64,000 bases of DNA from Polynucleobacter sp. MWH-Loch1C5 (GTDB lineage Bacteria; Pseudomonadota; Gammaproteobacteria; Burkholderiales; Burkholderiaceae). The notes under the pieces are model-generated. The model was given only the letters and a program-made list of their open reading frames with translations. It did not search any database and was not told the DNA's origin. Where the stretch lies: assembly GCF_018881775.1 (NCBI RefSeq), contig NZ_JACVPR010000001.1:930001-994000 (forward strand), in the 5' to 3' direction. Both the position numbers and the translations under genes were made by a program. Shown here piece by piece: positions 34,934-44,786 of this stretch. Within the stretch, counting starts at the first letter, position 1. Each line of letters opens with the position of its first letter.

Positions 34934-36368
34934 CAATGGGGTCAAAAATTAAGCGAACATCAATTTGCGTAGGCCCATTGATTCTTTTGAGATCCATGCG
35001 AAGTAATTGGTGCTTGTCATTCCACTGGTAAGTCATTTCCCAGTTGTCTTGTATCAAGCGTTGTGTGCGGTTCATTGCATCGCGCGTTAGCGTTGAGCTG
35101 GCGCCGATTCTAGGTAGGCCGCTGAGCCAGTTAGCCAGCCCTCTTGCAGGTAGCGGTAGACCCAAGTAGTTCTGTACAAGCGTATCCGCGTCATGGGCTT
35201 CATAAACACCCTTACCATCGTCAAGCTTAGCGCTCGATGGACCAATAGTAATTTTGGCTAGGGCTCCACCCACCGGGTTTCTTAAATCCAAAATATCAAA
35301 CTGACCATCATGGCTGAGTGTAAAACTACCTGTGCCCCCCTGTTGGCTCTGATTATTTGCAGTCACTTTGACGGCAAAGCGACCATCCCATAATTTATTT
35401 TGTTTGACTGGGACGCGATCGGGTTGAAGTCTTTGAATAGTCTCGAGCAAGGTTTTATTGCTAGCATCCAGTTCTTCTGAGGCCCGCCAAATACGCTCTG
35501 CGGCATCTCGTTCACCAAGCACAAAGTGAACTTCTCCAAGGTGTGCCCCAATTTCAGCCTCGGGTTTCATCGAAAAAGCTTTTTTAAGCTGTGATAAAGC
35601 CAATTGATTTTTACCTAGGCGATAGTTCACCCAAGCCAGGCTATCTAAGATGTAGGGATCATCGGGTTTGAGTTGATGCGCCTTGTTAATGAGGTTATAG
35701 GCATCATTAAGAAGGATGCCGCGATCTGCATAAGAGTACCCCAGGGCATTGAGCGCGCTGACATTATTGGGTTCTTTTTTCAGAATCTGCTTAAGCGCAT
35801 TTTCCATGACACCAATACGATTGGCTTTTTCAGCTGATAGAGCAAATGTATAGAGGAGGTCGTTATCTTTAATTTTTTGATAAGACGGCAGAACAATTTC
35901 AAAGAAGCTAACCCATGCCGCATCACTACTGCTAAAGCGATTGAGTATTTCTCGCCAGCCGGCAATTAACTTTTCTTGTTCGGCTACTGTTTTGCTAGCT
36001 AGTAAGCGAGCACGTGCCGGCCCAATGCTCTCTGACCAGCGCTGGTTAAGCATCAATAGCGTGACAAAAATGTCTTTACCTTCTTTGGGGTTAAGCTCAT
36101 CAAATGTTCGGGCTGCTTCCAGTGCGAGATCGGCAGCATTTCCGGCGATGGCAATTTCCATCGCTCGTTGCGCCATGCGAAAGTCTTTTGTACTCTTAGC
36201 CAAACTCATGTAGGTTTGGTAAGCCGCTGATGCCTCACCCCGTTGGAGCGCGATCTCAGAGGCTAGTATTTGGAAAACCTCTTCTGGTTTGGCGGCAAAC
36301 CCTGAAGCCGGGCTGACGGTGATCAATCCTGCGATGAGAAGGGATAAAGGTTTTAAGTAATAGCGCAT
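34926..36368 (-). CDS. TPR-repeat protein fused to a LolB domain
   Basis: 480-residue exported protein. A signal peptide (about 1-25, ending GFAA) lacks a lipobox Cys. TPR-like helical repeats fill about 28-315 (for example NVSALNALGYSYADRGILL, PYILDSLAWVNYRLGKNQLAL). From about 323 to the end the sequence matches LolB (LWDGRFAVKV, GLPLPARGLANWLSGLP, WEMTYQW, RLIFDPIDE). LolB receives lipoproteins from LolA at the outer membrane and is normally a separate lipoprotein gene next to ispE. I chose ATG 36368 over GTG 36374 because TAGAAT lies six bases before it. Confidence 0.85.
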   Translation of the reverse strand: MRYYLKPLSLLIAGLITVSPASGFAAKPEEVFQILASEIALQRGEASAAYQTYMSLAKSTKDFRMAQRAMEIAIAGNAADLALEAARTFDELNPKEGKDIFVTLLMLNQRWSESIGPARARLLASKTVAEQEKLIAGWREILNRFSSSDAAWVSFFEIVLPSYQKIKDNDLLYTFALSAEKANRIGVMENALKQILKKEPNNVSALNALGYSYADRGILLNDAYNLINKAHQLKPDDPYILDSLAWVNYRLGKNQLALSQLKKAFSMKPEAEIGAHLGEVHFVLGERDAAERIWRASEELDASNKTLLETIQRLQPDRVPVKQNKLWDGRFAVKVTANNQSQQGGTGSFTLSHDGQFDILDLRNPVGGALAKITIGPSSAKLDDGKGVYEAHDADTLVQNYLGLPLPARGLANWLSGLPRIGASSTLTRDAMNRTQRLIQDNWEMTYQWNDKHQLLRMDLKRINGPTQIDVRLIFDPIDE

Positions 36369-36374
36369 CTGCAC

Positions 36375-36397
36375 ATTCTAATCGCTCAGCCTACAAT
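36375..36397. promoter_or_regulatory. divergent -10 hexamers, TPR-LolB and mutM
   Basis: On the minus strand TAGAAT (36380-36375) is six bases before ATG 36368. On the plus strand TACAAT (36392-36397) is six bases before the mutM ATG at 36404. Both would start transcripts at the start codon. The 35-base gap leaves no room for conventional leaders. Confidence 0.5.
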
Positions 36398-36403
36398 TGG
36401 AAT

Positions 36404-37240
36404 ATGCCAGAATTACCAGAAGTCGAAGTGACACGCCAAGGAGTGGAGCCCCATTTAGTGGGAGAGCGTGTCAATGCCGTCCATATATATGATGGTCGCT
36501 TGCGTTGGCCAGTACCTAAAAATCTCTCAAAATATATTGTTGGTGAAGTGCTAGAGAGTATTACGCGTCGTGGTAAATACCTTTTACTGCGCTTTTCAAA
36601 TGGCTATCTCATTATTCATTTAGGTATGACGGGTGTCTTGCGCGTGTTACATGCCAAAGAGGAGCTTAAAAAGCACGACCGAATCGAAATCGTTTTTGGT
36701 AAAAAACATTTACGTTTTCATGACCCTAGGAAATTTGGTGCGGTGTTGTGGCACGACGATGAGAAAGGAGAGATCGAGAATCATCCTTTGCTTAAGAAGT
36801 TAGGCGTTGAACCCTTTTCTAGTGAGTTTTCTGGAGAAGCTGCTGCAGATTTACTTTACAACCACAGCCGCGGTCGTTCGATTGCCATCAAGCAATGGCT
36901 GCTCTCTGGGGCAGCGGTGGTCGGTGTGGGCAATATATATTGTTCAGAAACTTTGTTTGAGGCTCGTATTCACCCGCAAATGCCAGCAGGTCGTCTGACT
37001 CGTCCTAAAGCACAGCTTTTGGCAGAGGCTGTTCGTAAAGTCCTGGCGAAAGCCATCAAGGCAGGGGGTAGTACTCTCAAAGATTTTGTTAATGCAGAAG
37101 GCGAGAGAGGTTACTTCATGATGCAAACAAAAGTTTACGATCGTGCTGGCTTAGCATGCCATGTCTGTAAAACCCCCATCCGTCAAATTGTTCAGGGTCA
37201 GCGCTCGACTTATTTTTGTCCTACATGCCAAAAGAGATAA
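36404..37240 (+). CDS. mutM: formamidopyrimidine-DNA glycosylase (Fpg)
   Basis: Removes 8-oxoguanine and ring-opened purines from DNA and cleaves the AP site. 278 residues. The N-terminus MPELPEVEV holds the catalytic Pro and Glu. LHLGMTG-like IHLGMTGVL, NIYCSETLFEARIHP and the C-terminal zinc finger [28 protein letters not shown] (two CxxC pairs) are present. It overlaps mutY by 16 bases, so the two GO-system glycosylases form one operon. Confidence 0.96.
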   Translation: MPELPEVEVTRQGVEPHLVGERVNAVHIYDGRLRWPVPKNLSKYIVGEVLESITRRGKYLLLRFSNGYLIIHLGMTGVLRVLHAKEELKKHDRIEIVFGKKHLRFHDPRKFGAVLWHDDEKGEIENHPLLKKLGVEPFSSEFSGEAAADLLYNHSRGRSIAIKQWLLSGAAVVGVGNIYCSETLFEARIHPQMPAGRLTRPKAQLLAEAVRKVLAKAIKAGGSTLKDFVNAEGERGYFMMQTKVYDRAGLACHVCKTPIRQIVQGQRSTYFCPTCQKR

Positions 37241-38268
37241 ATCGCTTTCCAAAACACTTTGCATTACGCCTGATTGATTGGCAAAAGAAAAGTGGGCGCC
37301 ATGATTTGCCTTGGCAAAAAAGTACAGACCCCTATCGGGTCTGGTTATCAGAAATCATGCTGCAGCAGACTCAAGTGGCGACAGTGCTTGAGCGATATCC
37401 GCGGTTTCTTGAGCGTTTCCCAACGCTAAAAAGTTTGGCCCTAGCAAGTCAAGATGAGGTATTGGCGGAGTGGAGTGGGATGGGTTACTACAGCCGCGCT
37501 AGAAACTTGCATCGCTGTGCTCAAATCGTTTGGCATGAGTGGGGCGGGCAGTTTCCCGAGCATGTCGATGATTTAATAACTTTACCCGGCATCGGTCGAT
37601 CGACTGCCGCTGCTATCGCAGTTTTTTCTTTTGGTAAAAAAGAGGCTATCTTAGATGGCAATGTGAAGCGGGTATTGAGTCGTTTGTCTGGGTTTGAGGG
37701 TGACTTATCAAAGAGTGGTGATACTCAGCTATTGTGGGATGCTGCAGAACAGTTGTTGCCTGAAACAGCGCAGCAATTGCGTAGTTATACCCAAGGGCTA
37801 ATGGACTTTGGTGCCACGCTTTGTGTTCCCAAGGCTAAATGTCTGAGTGATTCTCAACAATGCCCTTTTGCACTTGAGTGCAAGGCTAAGCAAGAAAAAC
37901 GCGTCTTAGAATTACCGCGCAAGATGAAGAGGGTCAAGGTTCAAGATCTGACCCTAGAGTGGTATATCCCTGTATTGGCTCAGAAAGTGTATTTGCAAAA
38001 AAGAGATGAGTCAGGGATTTGGGCAGGTATGTGGACCTTCCCTGAACAATTAAATAAGAAGTCAAATTCATCTTTAGAGTTAGAGCCTCTCGTGCATGTG
38101 TTGACGCATCGTCGCCTACAAATTTTGCGTACGGTCGTGCTAGGCGCAAAGCTCAAAGATGATGCAGTAGGACGTTGGTTTACCTATGAAGAAGCATTGG
38201 AACAGGCGATTCCTAAACCTGTCAAAGACACCTTAAAGAGTTTAATGAAGCTCGCGGTGACGCTTTAG
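37225..38268 (+). CDS. mutY: A/G-specific adenine glycosylase
   Basis: Removes adenine mispaired with 8-oxoguanine. About 347 residues. Glu in [10 protein letters not shown], the HhH motif [12 protein letters not shown] and catalytic Asp in LDGNVKRV are present. Four cysteines of the Fe-S loop (37822-37881) have spacing C-x5-C-x6-C-x5-C instead of the usual C-x6-C-x2-C-x5-C. A NUDIX-like C-terminal domain follows (about 230-347). I prefer ATG 37225 to TTG 37216. The last 27 bases overlap rapZ on the opposite strand. Confidence 0.93.
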   Translation: MPKEINRFPKHFALRLIDWQKKSGRHDLPWQKSTDPYRVWLSEIMLQQTQVATVLERYPRFLERFPTLKSLALASQDEVLAEWSGMGYYSRARNLHRCAQIVWHEWGGQFPEHVDDLITLPGIGRSTAAAIAVFSFGKKEAILDGNVKRVLSRLSGFEGDLSKSGDTQLLWDAAEQLLPETAQQLRSYTQGLMDFGATLCVPKAKCLSDSQQCPFALECKAKQEKRVLELPRKMKRVKVQDLTLEWYIPVLAQKVYLQKRDESGIWAGMWTFPEQLNKKSNSSLELEPLVHVLTHRRLQILRTVVLGAKLKDDAVGRWFTYEEALEQAIPKPVKDTLKSLMKLAVTL

Positions 38269-39111
38269 GAGATAAAGCGTTTTTTGGCCTTGGTGTTTCT
38301 TCTTAAAATAGTCAAATAAGCAATTGACTAGATAGACTGAGCGATGTTGACCACCGGTGCATCCAATTGCGATAGTGAGATAACTACGGCGATCTGCCTG
38401 ATAGTTGGGTAGCCACTTTTCTATAAAGCCTCGAATGTCATCACCCATGGCTGATACATCGGCTTGTTCTTTCAAGAAGTTAGCCACCTCGATATCGTTA
38501 CCGGTTAATGGTTTTAATTTTGGATCGTAATGAGGGTTCGGTAAGCACCGTACATCAAAGACTAAATCAGCATCCCGCGGTACCCCATGCTTAAAGCCAA
38601 AAGATTCGAATAAGAGGGTGAGCCCAGGATGGTCATCTTTGATTAGTTCAGAAATCCATGAACGCAGTGTATGAGATTTAATATGACTGGTATCAATGTT
38701 GTGCGCTGTCTCAGCTAAAGGAGCGAGTAATGAACGCTCTTTTTCAATTGCTTCTTCAAGGGCAACTTGAGGTGTGCGATGGTCGTCTGACTGAGAGAGG
38801 GGATGTCTGCGACGTGTTTCTGAGAAGCGTTGCACCAGTGTTTCAGTATTCGCATTCAGGAATAAGACTCGCACATCATGATCTTTGCTTAAGGCATCAA
38901 TAATAGCTGGCAGACCAGTAATACTTTGGCCACGTCTAGCATCAATTGCAACGGCGATACGTTCACGTCCTTGTTGCTTTAGTGAATCAACAATACTTTG
39001 AATGAAGTCCACTGGTAAGTTATCGACACAATCATATCCAGCATCTTCTAAGGCATTGAGTGCGACTGATTTGCCAGAGCCAGAAATACCTGTGATAACA
39101 AAGACACGCAT
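38242..39111 (-). CDS. rapZ: RNase adapter protein RapZ (P-loop NTPase)
   Basis: YvcJ/RapZ family. In E. coli it guides RNase E to the small RNA GlmZ and senses glucosamine 6-phosphate. 289 residues with Walker [28 protein letters not shown] start (about 8-15 core GSGKS), [22 protein letters not shown], and the C-terminal [17 protein letters not shown]. It is last in the rpoN-hpf-ptsN-hprK-rapZ run, one base after hprK. Its target in this organism is unknown. Confidence 0.94.
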   Translation of the reverse strand: MRVFVITGISGSGKSVALNALEDAGYDCVDNLPVDFIQSIVDSLKQQGRERIAVAIDARRGQSITGLPAIIDALSKDHDVRVLFLNANTETLVQRFSETRRRHPLSQSDDHRTPQVALEEAIEKERSLLAPLAETAHNIDTSHIKSHTLRSWISELIKDDHPGLTLLFESFGFKHGVPRDADLVFDVRCLPNPHYDPKLKPLTGNDIEVANFLKEQADVSAMGDDIRGFIEKWLPNYQADRRSYLTIAIGCTGGQHRSVYLVNCLFDYFKKKHQGQKTLYLLKRHRELH

Positions 39112-39112
39112 A

Positions 39113-40093
39113 CTAGATGAGTTTTCCTTGCTGTTTGGGTTCCTCTGCAGCCATTAATTTACGCTGACGTTCCATGAAGTCTTTCAGGGTATCAATCCCG
39201 CGTAATTGCAAAATAGTATTACGTACTGCTGCTTCGACCAATACCGCTAAGTTGCGACCCGCGGCCACCTGAATTTTGACACTACGAATAGGAAGACCAA
39301 GCACGTCAATGGATTGCCCATCTATGGGTAAGCGTTCAAACTCACCATCATTACGTCTGACAAGTTGCACAATCAGGCGTAACTTCATGCGACGACGTAC
39401 CGCAGTCTCACCAAAGATAGTCCGAATATCTAATAGACCTAGACCTCGAACCTCTAACAAATCTCTAAGAATTTGTGGGCAGCGTCCTTCGATATAGTCA
39501 GGACCTAAGCGGGCAAAATCAACTGCATCATCAGCTACCAAACCATGGCCGCGAGAGATAAGCTCTAGCCCTAATTCGCTTTTACCTAGACCAGAATCAC
39601 CTGTAATCAAAACGCCCATCCCTAAAATATCCATAAAAACACCGTGCATAGTGATTCTAGGAGCGCCAATTTTAGTGAGATAGCTGCGTAAGTGGTCGAT
39701 GACTGTTGCAGCTGAAGTCGGCGTTTTAAAAAGGGGTGTTGATGATCGTTGGCAGTAAAGAATCAAATCTTCAGGTGTTTCGCAACCATCGGCTACGATC
39801 AGGCACGGAGGTTTGAGAGCAATTAAGCCGGCCAATTGACGTTTGCGGTTATCAACATCAAGCTTGTGATAGTAATCCACCTCGGGGGTGCCAAATACTT
39901 GGAGACGGTCTGGGTGGATTAGGTTTAAGTGACCAACTAAATCAGAAGAGGAGGACGCATTTTTGACTGCATCAGAATCAAATTTCTTATCAGCACCTTC
40001 GTGACCACTGATCCAGCTGAGTTTTAGCTCAGAAGAGTTGTCGTCAAACAGTGATTGAGCGGTGACCGCTTCAAGATTCAATGGTTGAGTCAT
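39113..40093 (-). CDS. hprK: HPr kinase/phosphorylase
   Basis: Phosphorylates and dephosphorylates HPr at Ser46; that serine is present in the HPr at 7.5 kb. 326 residues. N-terminal domain about 1-140, then the P-loop [14 protein letters not shown] (about 159-172) and the HPrK signature in [17 protein letters not shown]. In Proteobacteria its role is regulatory and not fully settled. The ATG overlaps the ptsN stop by four bases. One base separates it from rapZ. Confidence 0.94.
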   Translation of the reverse strand: MTQPLNLEAVTAQSLFDDNSSELKLSWISGHEGADKKFDSDAVKNASSSSDLVGHLNLIHPDRLQVFGTPEVDYYHKLDVDNRKRQLAGLIALKPPCLIVADGCETPEDLILYCQRSSTPLFKTPTSAATVIDHLRSYLTKIGAPRITMHGVFMDILGMGVLITGDSGLGKSELGLELISRGHGLVADDAVDFARLGPDYIEGRCPQILRDLLEVRGLGLLDIRTIFGETAVRRRMKLRLIVQLVRRNDGEFERLPIDGQSIDVLGLPIRSVKIQVAAGRNLAVLVEAAVRNTILQLRGIDTLKDFMERQRKLMAAEEPKQQGKLI

Positions 40094-40545
40094 GATTTCT
40101 GTTCAGTCAGGATGCTGTAGATAGTTTCAGGATTGGTTTCGGTAAATAGTAGAGTTCTGCTTGTCTGGTCGGATAAGGTTTGCACGATTTGTGACAGGAT
40201 ATCTAAATGAGCCTGCGAGGCTTGCTCGGGAACGAGCATCACCACAAACACTTGGACAGCTTGTTGATCGGGGGCCTTAAAGTCAATGCCCCGTTTTAGC
40301 CTAATAAAGCCAATATGCGCGTTTGCCAGATTTTGAATACGACCGTGAGGTATAGCGATTTGATGACCAAGTCCTGTAGAGCCCATACGCTCTCTGGACT
40401 CTAAAGATTCAATCACTTGTTTAGCAGGAACCTTGGTTTTTTGCTCAAAAAGTGTCCCTAGATATTGAAACAACTCTTTTGAGTTAGTTATTTCAATATC
40501 AAGAGAAATGTTACTAATATTTATAAGAGTTGCCAAAGCATTCAT
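40090..40545 (-). CDS. ptsN: nitrogen PTS EIIA (PtsN)
   Basis: EIIA-Ntr/fructose-type phosphoacceptor, 151 residues. Active His67 is in [33 protein letters not shown] is the typical second half. It links PEP-dependent phosphorylation to potassium and nitrogen physiology in Proteobacteria. No EIINtr (PtsP) is seen here, so the general EI/HPr pair at 7.5-9.5 kb may be its donor. Located between hpf and hprK in the conserved rpoN cluster. Confidence 0.93.
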   Translation of the reverse strand: MNALATLINISNISLDIEITNSKELFQYLGTLFEQKTKVPAKQVIESLESRERMGSTGLGHQIAIPHGRIQNLANAHIGFIRLKRGIDFKAPDQQAVQVFVVMLVPEQASQAHLDILSQIVQTLSDQTSRTLLFTETNPETIYSILTEQKS

Positions 40546-40587
40546 ATATGTAATGCATTATATGATTGCCTTGGGGAAAATACTTAA

Positions 40588-40914
40588 TTAATGGTTTTTC
40601 GGGCTTGCGTGGTGGTGGTTTTGGACCTTTTCCTTATGCTTGAGCACCTGGCGGTCTAGTTTATCGACCGCTAAATCCATGGCGTGATACATGTCGCCAT
40701 GGTGAGCCTCGGCAAATAGGTCTTTGCCTTTGAGGTGAAGACTAATTTCTGCGTGATTGTGTAGATCTTTTTCTTTTTCGTTATTAATAGAGAGATTCAC
40801 AGTGACGCTAATCACTTGGTCGAAGTGGTGAACAATCTTGGTCAGCTTGTTCTCTAGGTGAGAGCGCATCGCTGGTGTGATTTCAACATGATGACTATTG
40901 AGCTTCAAATTCAT
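40588..40914 (-). CDS. hpf: ribosome hibernation-promoting factor, short form
   Basis: Binds the 30S decoding region in stationary phase and favours inactive ribosomes. 108 residues from ATG 40914, preceded by GAGGGA eight bases upstream; an upstream in-frame extension overlapping rpoN is not needed. The start [16 protein letters not shown] and [14 protein letters not shown] are family marks. A His-rich C-terminus (HHHASPKNH) follows. It lies between rpoN and ptsN, the standard order. Confidence 0.93.
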   Translation of the reverse strand: MNLKLNSHHVEITPAMRSHLENKLTKIVHHFDQVISVTVNLSINNEKEKDLHNHAEISLHLKGKDLFAEAHHGDMYHAMDLAVDKLDRQVLKHKEKVQNHHHASPKNH

Positions 40915-40933
40915 GTTTATTCCCTCTATATGT

Positions 40934-42301
40934 TTATTTTCTGCGCAAGTGAACAGCCGGGATGCGCAGTGACTCCCTGTATTTAGCAATGGTGCGACGT
41001 GCTACCACATAGCCTTTATCAGCCAGAAGATCAGCAATTTTTGAATCAGATAGCGGACTATCGGTGTCTTCTGCGTTCACCATATGTGCAATCAAGGCAC
41101 GGATAGCGGTAGAAGATACTGACCCACCAGAGTCAGTGCTAATTTGGCTGCCGAAGAAATATTTAAATTCAAAAGTACCTAGATGGGAGGCTAAGTATTT
41201 CTGGGTTGTGACACGCGAAATGGTTGATTCATGCATGCCTACGGTATCCGCAATTTCTTTAAGTACCATGGGGCGCATGGCAACTTCGCCGTGATTGAAG
41301 AAATTTTGTTGTCGATCCACGATTGCGTTAGCAACTTTTAGAATGGTTTCACTTCTTTGTAGCACATTTTTTACCAACCATCTAGCCTCTTGTAGTTTTT
41401 GTTGGATACCCTCACTGTTATCCCTATTTTTTGATGTGCCCAATATTTGGGCGTACTCATCATGAATCTTGATCTTAGGCATTGCTGCTGGATTAGGTAT
41501 GGCACGCCAAGCCCCCTTGATTTTTTTGACAATCACTTCAGGAACAATGTAATTTTCTTGAGGCGCTTCAAAACTTATGCCAGGATTGGGGTTCAGTGTC
41601 TTGATGAATGCCACGGCGGCGTCTAATTCAGATTGATTGGCCTTCAGCTGACGTTTGAGTTTTGCCCAATCTTTTTGTGCCAAACTGGCAATGTGATGTT
41701 GGCAAATTTGTAAAGCCAATTGATGTACCCTGCTAGCTGGCAAAGACGCATTGCGAATTTGTAGACAAAGACATTCACTGAGGTCTCGAGCTCCGACACC
41801 GATGGGGTCAAGATGTTGTAAATGGGAGAGTGCGCGCTCTAATTGCTCCAAAGGAGTGCCGTCATCAAGATCAAGAAAGTTCAAGATTTCGGGAATAAAA
41901 CTGTCGAGGCTTTCGTTGAGAAAACCTTTTTCATCTAGATTGCCTGCCAGTAAACCCACTAAAGCTTTTTCCTGGGTCTTGAGTCGTAATAATTGAATTT
42001 GTTCAAGCAGGTGGTCTAAGAGGGATCTATGGCTAGCGATCCTGGCAAAGCGATCTTCGTCTACCTCACTATCAACTACACCCTTGCTAGGTGCTACGCT
42101 GCGATGAGAGAGTTGAGCGATGGGTTCATATACCTCATCATCAAGTGAGCTATCAAATTCTAATAAAGGGTTTTCTTGCGCAGCCTGTAAGATTTCTTGC
42201 TCGAGCTCAACGGCCGACAACTGCAACAGTCGTATCGATTGTTGCAGCTGAGGTGTGAGAGCGAGATTTTGTGACTGTTTAAGTCCGAAGGACTGCTTCA
42301 T
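40934..42301 (-). CDS. rpoN: RNA polymerase sigma-54 factor
   Basis: Sigma factor for -24/-12 promoters that need an AAA+ activator. 455 residues. Region I is the Gln/Leu-rich N-terminus ([23 protein letters not shown]). The core-binding domain follows, and the RpoN box appears near the C-terminus as [22 protein letters not shown] lies exactly six bases before ATG. Its clearest target in this window is the torF-glnK-amtB promoter at 1925-1940. Confidence 0.96.
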   Translation of the reverse strand: MKQSFGLKQSQNLALTPQLQQSIRLLQLSAVELEQEILQAAQENPLLEFDSSLDDEVYEPIAQLSHRSVAPSKGVVDSEVDEDRFARIASHRSLLDHLLEQIQLLRLKTQEKALVGLLAGNLDEKGFLNESLDSFIPEILNFLDLDDGTPLEQLERALSHLQHLDPIGVGARDLSECLCLQIRNASLPASRVHQLALQICQHHIASLAQKDWAKLKRQLKANQSELDAAVAFIKTLNPNPGISFEAPQENYIVPEVIVKKIKGAWRAIPNPAAMPKIKIHDEYAQILGTSKNRDNSEGIQQKLQEARWLVKNVLQRSETILKVANAIVDRQQNFFNHGEVAMRPMVLKEIADTVGMHESTISRVTTQKYLASHLGTFEFKYFFGSQISTDSGGSVSSTAIRALIAHMVNAEDTDSPLSDSKIADLLADKGYVVARRTIAKYRESLRIPAVHLRRK

Positions 42302-42307
42302 TAGGCC

Positions 42308-42313
42308 ATTTTA
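42308..42313 (-). promoter_or_regulatory. putative -10 hexamer of rpoN
   Basis: TAAAAT on the minus strand, followed by exactly six bases (GGCCTA) and the rpoN ATG. The 56-base gap to lptB has no obvious Shine-Dalgarno sequence next to the start. A convincing -35 is not visible. Confidence 0.45.
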
Positions 42314-42357
42314 GACCTATGATTACTGCATTGGTATGAATTTTGCTTATGTAAATC

Positions 42358-43104
42358 TTACATGCGGAAGTTTTCGCCTAGATAGACTTTGCGAACTGCC
42401 TCATTACCAATAATTGATTGTGGTTCACCTGTGGCTAGAACGGTTCCTTCGCTGATGATGTAGGCGTAATCACAAATACCTAATGTTTCACGCACATTGT
42501 GGTCTGTAATCAAAACACCAATATTCCGATCTTTTAAGAAACTCACAATTTTTTGGATTTCTCCCACAGCAATCGGGTCAACGCCTGCGAAAGGTTCGTC
42601 TAGAAGAATAAATTTGGGTTTAGAAGCCAGTGCGCGAGCGATTTCTACACGACGACGCTCTCCGCCTGACAAAGACATGGCGGGGTTATCACGTAAATGG
42701 CTGATTTGTAGATCATTGAGCAGCTGATTTAATTCTTGCGTAATGACAGATTTATTCGCCTTATCTTCTGTGTGCTGTAGTTCTAAGACGGCTAAGATAT
42801 TTTCGGCAACAGTCAGTTTTCGAAATACTGAAGCTTCTTGAGGCAGATAAGAAATGCCTAATTTGGCACGTTCATGAATCGGTTGATGAGTAATAGCCTG
42901 CCCATCAAGAATAATTTCACCGTGATCGAGTGGTACTAGGCCAACGATCATGTAAAACGATGTTGTTTTACCTGCGCCATTGGGGCCAAGCAATCCCACC
43001 ACCTGACCACTTTGAACTTCTAAGCCAACATTTTTGACCACACTGCGTGAACCATATTTTTTTTGCAGTCCTTCAGCTTTTAAAACGGAGGTGGTTGGGC
43101 TCAT
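42358..43104 (-). CDS. lptB: LPS export ABC transporter ATP-binding protein
   Basis: ATPase of the LptB2FG complex that extracts lipopolysaccharide from the inner membrane. 248 residues with Walker [13 protein letters not shown] (about 39-50), Q-loop [11 protein letters not shown], signature [15 protein letters not shown] and Walker [14 protein letters not shown]. It follows lptA by six bases in the kdsD-kdsC-lptC-lptA-lptB run. Confidence 0.96.
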   Translation of the reverse strand: MSPTTSVLKAEGLQKKYGSRSVVKNVGLEVQSGQVVGLLGPNGAGKTTSFYMIVGLVPLDHGEIILDGQAITHQPIHERAKLGISYLPQEASVFRKLTVAENILAVLELQHTEDKANKSVITQELNQLLNDLQISHLRDNPAMSLSGGERRRVEIARALASKPKFILLDEPFAGVDPIAVGEIQKIVSFLKDRNIGVLITDHNVRETLGICDYAYIISEGTVLATGEPQSIIGNEAVRKVYLGENFRM

Positions 43105-43110
43105 GATGAA

Positions 43111-43617
43111 TTAGTTGTCTCTTCTCTTGGGTGACAGTATGGTCTTGGTACTTGACTGTGATTGGGCGAAATATTTCTCTGTATAAGAATTGTAAATAAT
43201 TCGTTCACCATGGATCTTATCAGTCACTTTGGTTCCGGTAATTTGATACATTCTAGCGTCGTCAATCAAGACCACAGTTTCTTTTTTTGCGTCATATTCA
43301 ATAATCTTTGATTGGCCTTCGATAAACAAATCTTGACCGGTATCGCGTTTTTGACGCAGGCTTGCTAAACCATTTTTTGCATGAACAATCGCGAATTGAT
43401 AGCCTTCGGGATCAATTTTGACCTCCGCATAATCCCCCTTGATGACTATCGTTCCCTTGATGAGTAGGACATTTTTCTCAAGAATGTAGATTTGTTTGAC
43501 ATCATCAAAAGCAGCTTTTTCAGAGCTAAGAGAAATTGGCTTGTCACGATCAGCTTTTTCAGCCAATAAAGGCCCTGAAAATAAGATGCTAAGAGCAATA
43601 ATGAAAAACTTATTCAT
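43111..43617 (-). CDS. lptA: periplasmic LPS transport protein LptA
   Basis: Forms the periplasmic bridge that carries LPS to the outer membrane. 168 residues with a signal peptide (about 1-19, ending LLAEK) and an OstA beta-jellyroll domain: PISLSSEKAAFDDVKQIYIL, GDYAEVKID and KIIEYDAKKETVVLID. Its start codon overlaps the lptC stop by one base. Confidence 0.92.
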   Translation of the reverse strand: MNKFFIIALSILFSGPLLAEKADRDKPISLSSEKAAFDDVKQIYILEKNVLLIKGTIVIKGDYAEVKIDPEGYQFAIVHAKNGLASLRQKRDTGQDLFIEGQSKIIEYDAKKETVVLIDDARMYQITGTKVTDKIHGERIIYNSYTEKYFAQSQSSTKTILSPKRRDN

Positions 43618-44216
43618 TACTTATTTTCAGACTCTAGACGGCCACGCACTTGACCAATCATGGTCAATTTTTGTGTCACGTTGTCAAAAACAGCACCTTC
43701 TTGAGAGGTCATAACAGATTGACCTTGTTCTAAAACCACAGGCAAACTTGTTTTGATGACGTCATCATTGAGGAAAATTTTAAATTTTTCAGAGTTCATG
43801 AGTAGGCGAGCGCTACCTGCTTGTGAGGGTGTTGCTGGCTGTGCAGGGCGGGTTAGCAAAGCATTACCAACCAAATCCAGAATACTCATATCGCCATTGA
43901 GGTAGCCCATCTTTGCAGTGACTGTAATAGGAGGCTTGCCTTCTTTAAAGGCGCGCGCAATCGGGCTAAAAATCTCCGATGAGGCGTCATCTTCATAATG
44001 AATCAGTTTTTTTCCGATGATGCGGTACTTCGCTTCACCCTGAGGGCCTATCGTAGTCACAACCATGCCGTCAATGATGTAGTCTGGGATATGACGTTTT
44101 ATTTTTTCTTCGCTAGATTCTGGAGAATTCAGTTGCACTAACCAATAGGTACCTAAGGTCATGAAAGCCATCACCAGGAGTGGTAAGAAGCGCAGTAAGA
44201 GATGAATGAAGTTCAT
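43617..44216 (-). CDS. lptC: LPS export protein LptC
   Basis: Bitopic inner-membrane protein that links LptB2FG to LptA. 199 residues with an N-terminal TM helix (about 5-28) and a periplasmic beta-jellyroll (YIIDGMVVTTIGPQGEAKYRI, MTSQEGAVFDNVTQKLTMIG). It overlaps kdsC upstream by four bases and lptA by one base. The family is divergent, but context and fold pattern agree. Confidence 0.9.
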   Translation of the reverse strand: MNFIHLLLRFLPLLVMAFMTLGTYWLVQLNSPESSEEKIKRHIPDYIIDGMVVTTIGPQGEAKYRIIGKKLIHYEDDASSEIFSPIARAFKEGKPPITVTAKMGYLNGDMSILDLVGNALLTRPAQPATPSQAGSARLLMNSEKFKIFLNDDVIKTSLPVVLEQGQSVMTSQEGAVFDNVTQKLTMIGQVRGRLESENK

Positions 44217-44785
44217 CGAAGCGCTTCTTGTAATAGGCGGTCGTAGTTGTTTTGAGCGCTTAGAATCAAATCACATAACTCACGAACTGCACCTTGCCCG
44301 CCACGCTTTTGGGTTTGGAAATGAACACGCTTCTTGACTTCAGTGTGCGCTTGCGCGGGGCATGCTGCAAATCCTACTTTAGGTAGGATGGATAAATCTG
44401 GCCAATCATCACCCATTGCAGCGCAGTCAGACAATTTCAGACCTGTTTTTTGCAGTAGTTCATTAAGGGCGTCAGCTTTGTGTTTGACGGCCATCCAAAT
44501 TAATTCAATACCTAACTCTTTGGCGCGACCTTGTACCATCGCTGAGCTTCTGCCCGTAATGATCGCTACTTGCACGCCGGTGCTTTGTAGCATCTTGATA
44601 CCATGACCATCTAGGCTATCAAATATCTTTAGTTCTTCTTTACCTTCTTGGCCAATCAACAAGCTGCCGTCAGTGAGTACGCCGTCCACATCAAGAACGA
44701 GTAATTTGACATGAGCAGCCTTTTCTAATGCAAGAGGGTAATCGCTGTACGGATTGGTTTTCATGGAATGGAAAGCTTGACTCAT
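44213..44785 (-). CDS. kdsC: 3-deoxy-D-manno-octulosonate 8-phosphate phosphatase
   Basis: HAD phosphatase that releases KDO from KDO 8-phosphate. About 190 residues. HAD motif I is LLVLDVDGVLTDG, with IKMLQSTGVQVAIITGRSS, the conserved Lys in AVKHKADAL and AAMGDDWPDLSIL. ATG 44785 (MSQAFHS) starts one base after the kdsD stop and has AGG upstream. ATG 44764 is an alternative. Confidence 0.93.
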   Translation of the reverse strand: MSQAFHSMKTNPYSDYPLALEKAAHVKLLVLDVDGVLTDGSLLIGQEGKEELKIFDSLDGHGIKMLQSTGVQVAIITGRSSAMVQGRAKELGIELIWMAVKHKADALNELLQKTGLKLSDCAAMGDDWPDLSILPKVGFAACPAQAHTEVKKRVHFQTQKRGGQGAVRELCDLILSAQNNYDRLLQEALR

Positions 44786-44786
44786 A

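Noticed and set aside
40915..40989. N-terminal extension of hpf by 25 residues
   Set aside because: It overlaps rpoN and lacks a binding site, whereas ATG 40914 has GAGGGA and begins with the conserved family start.
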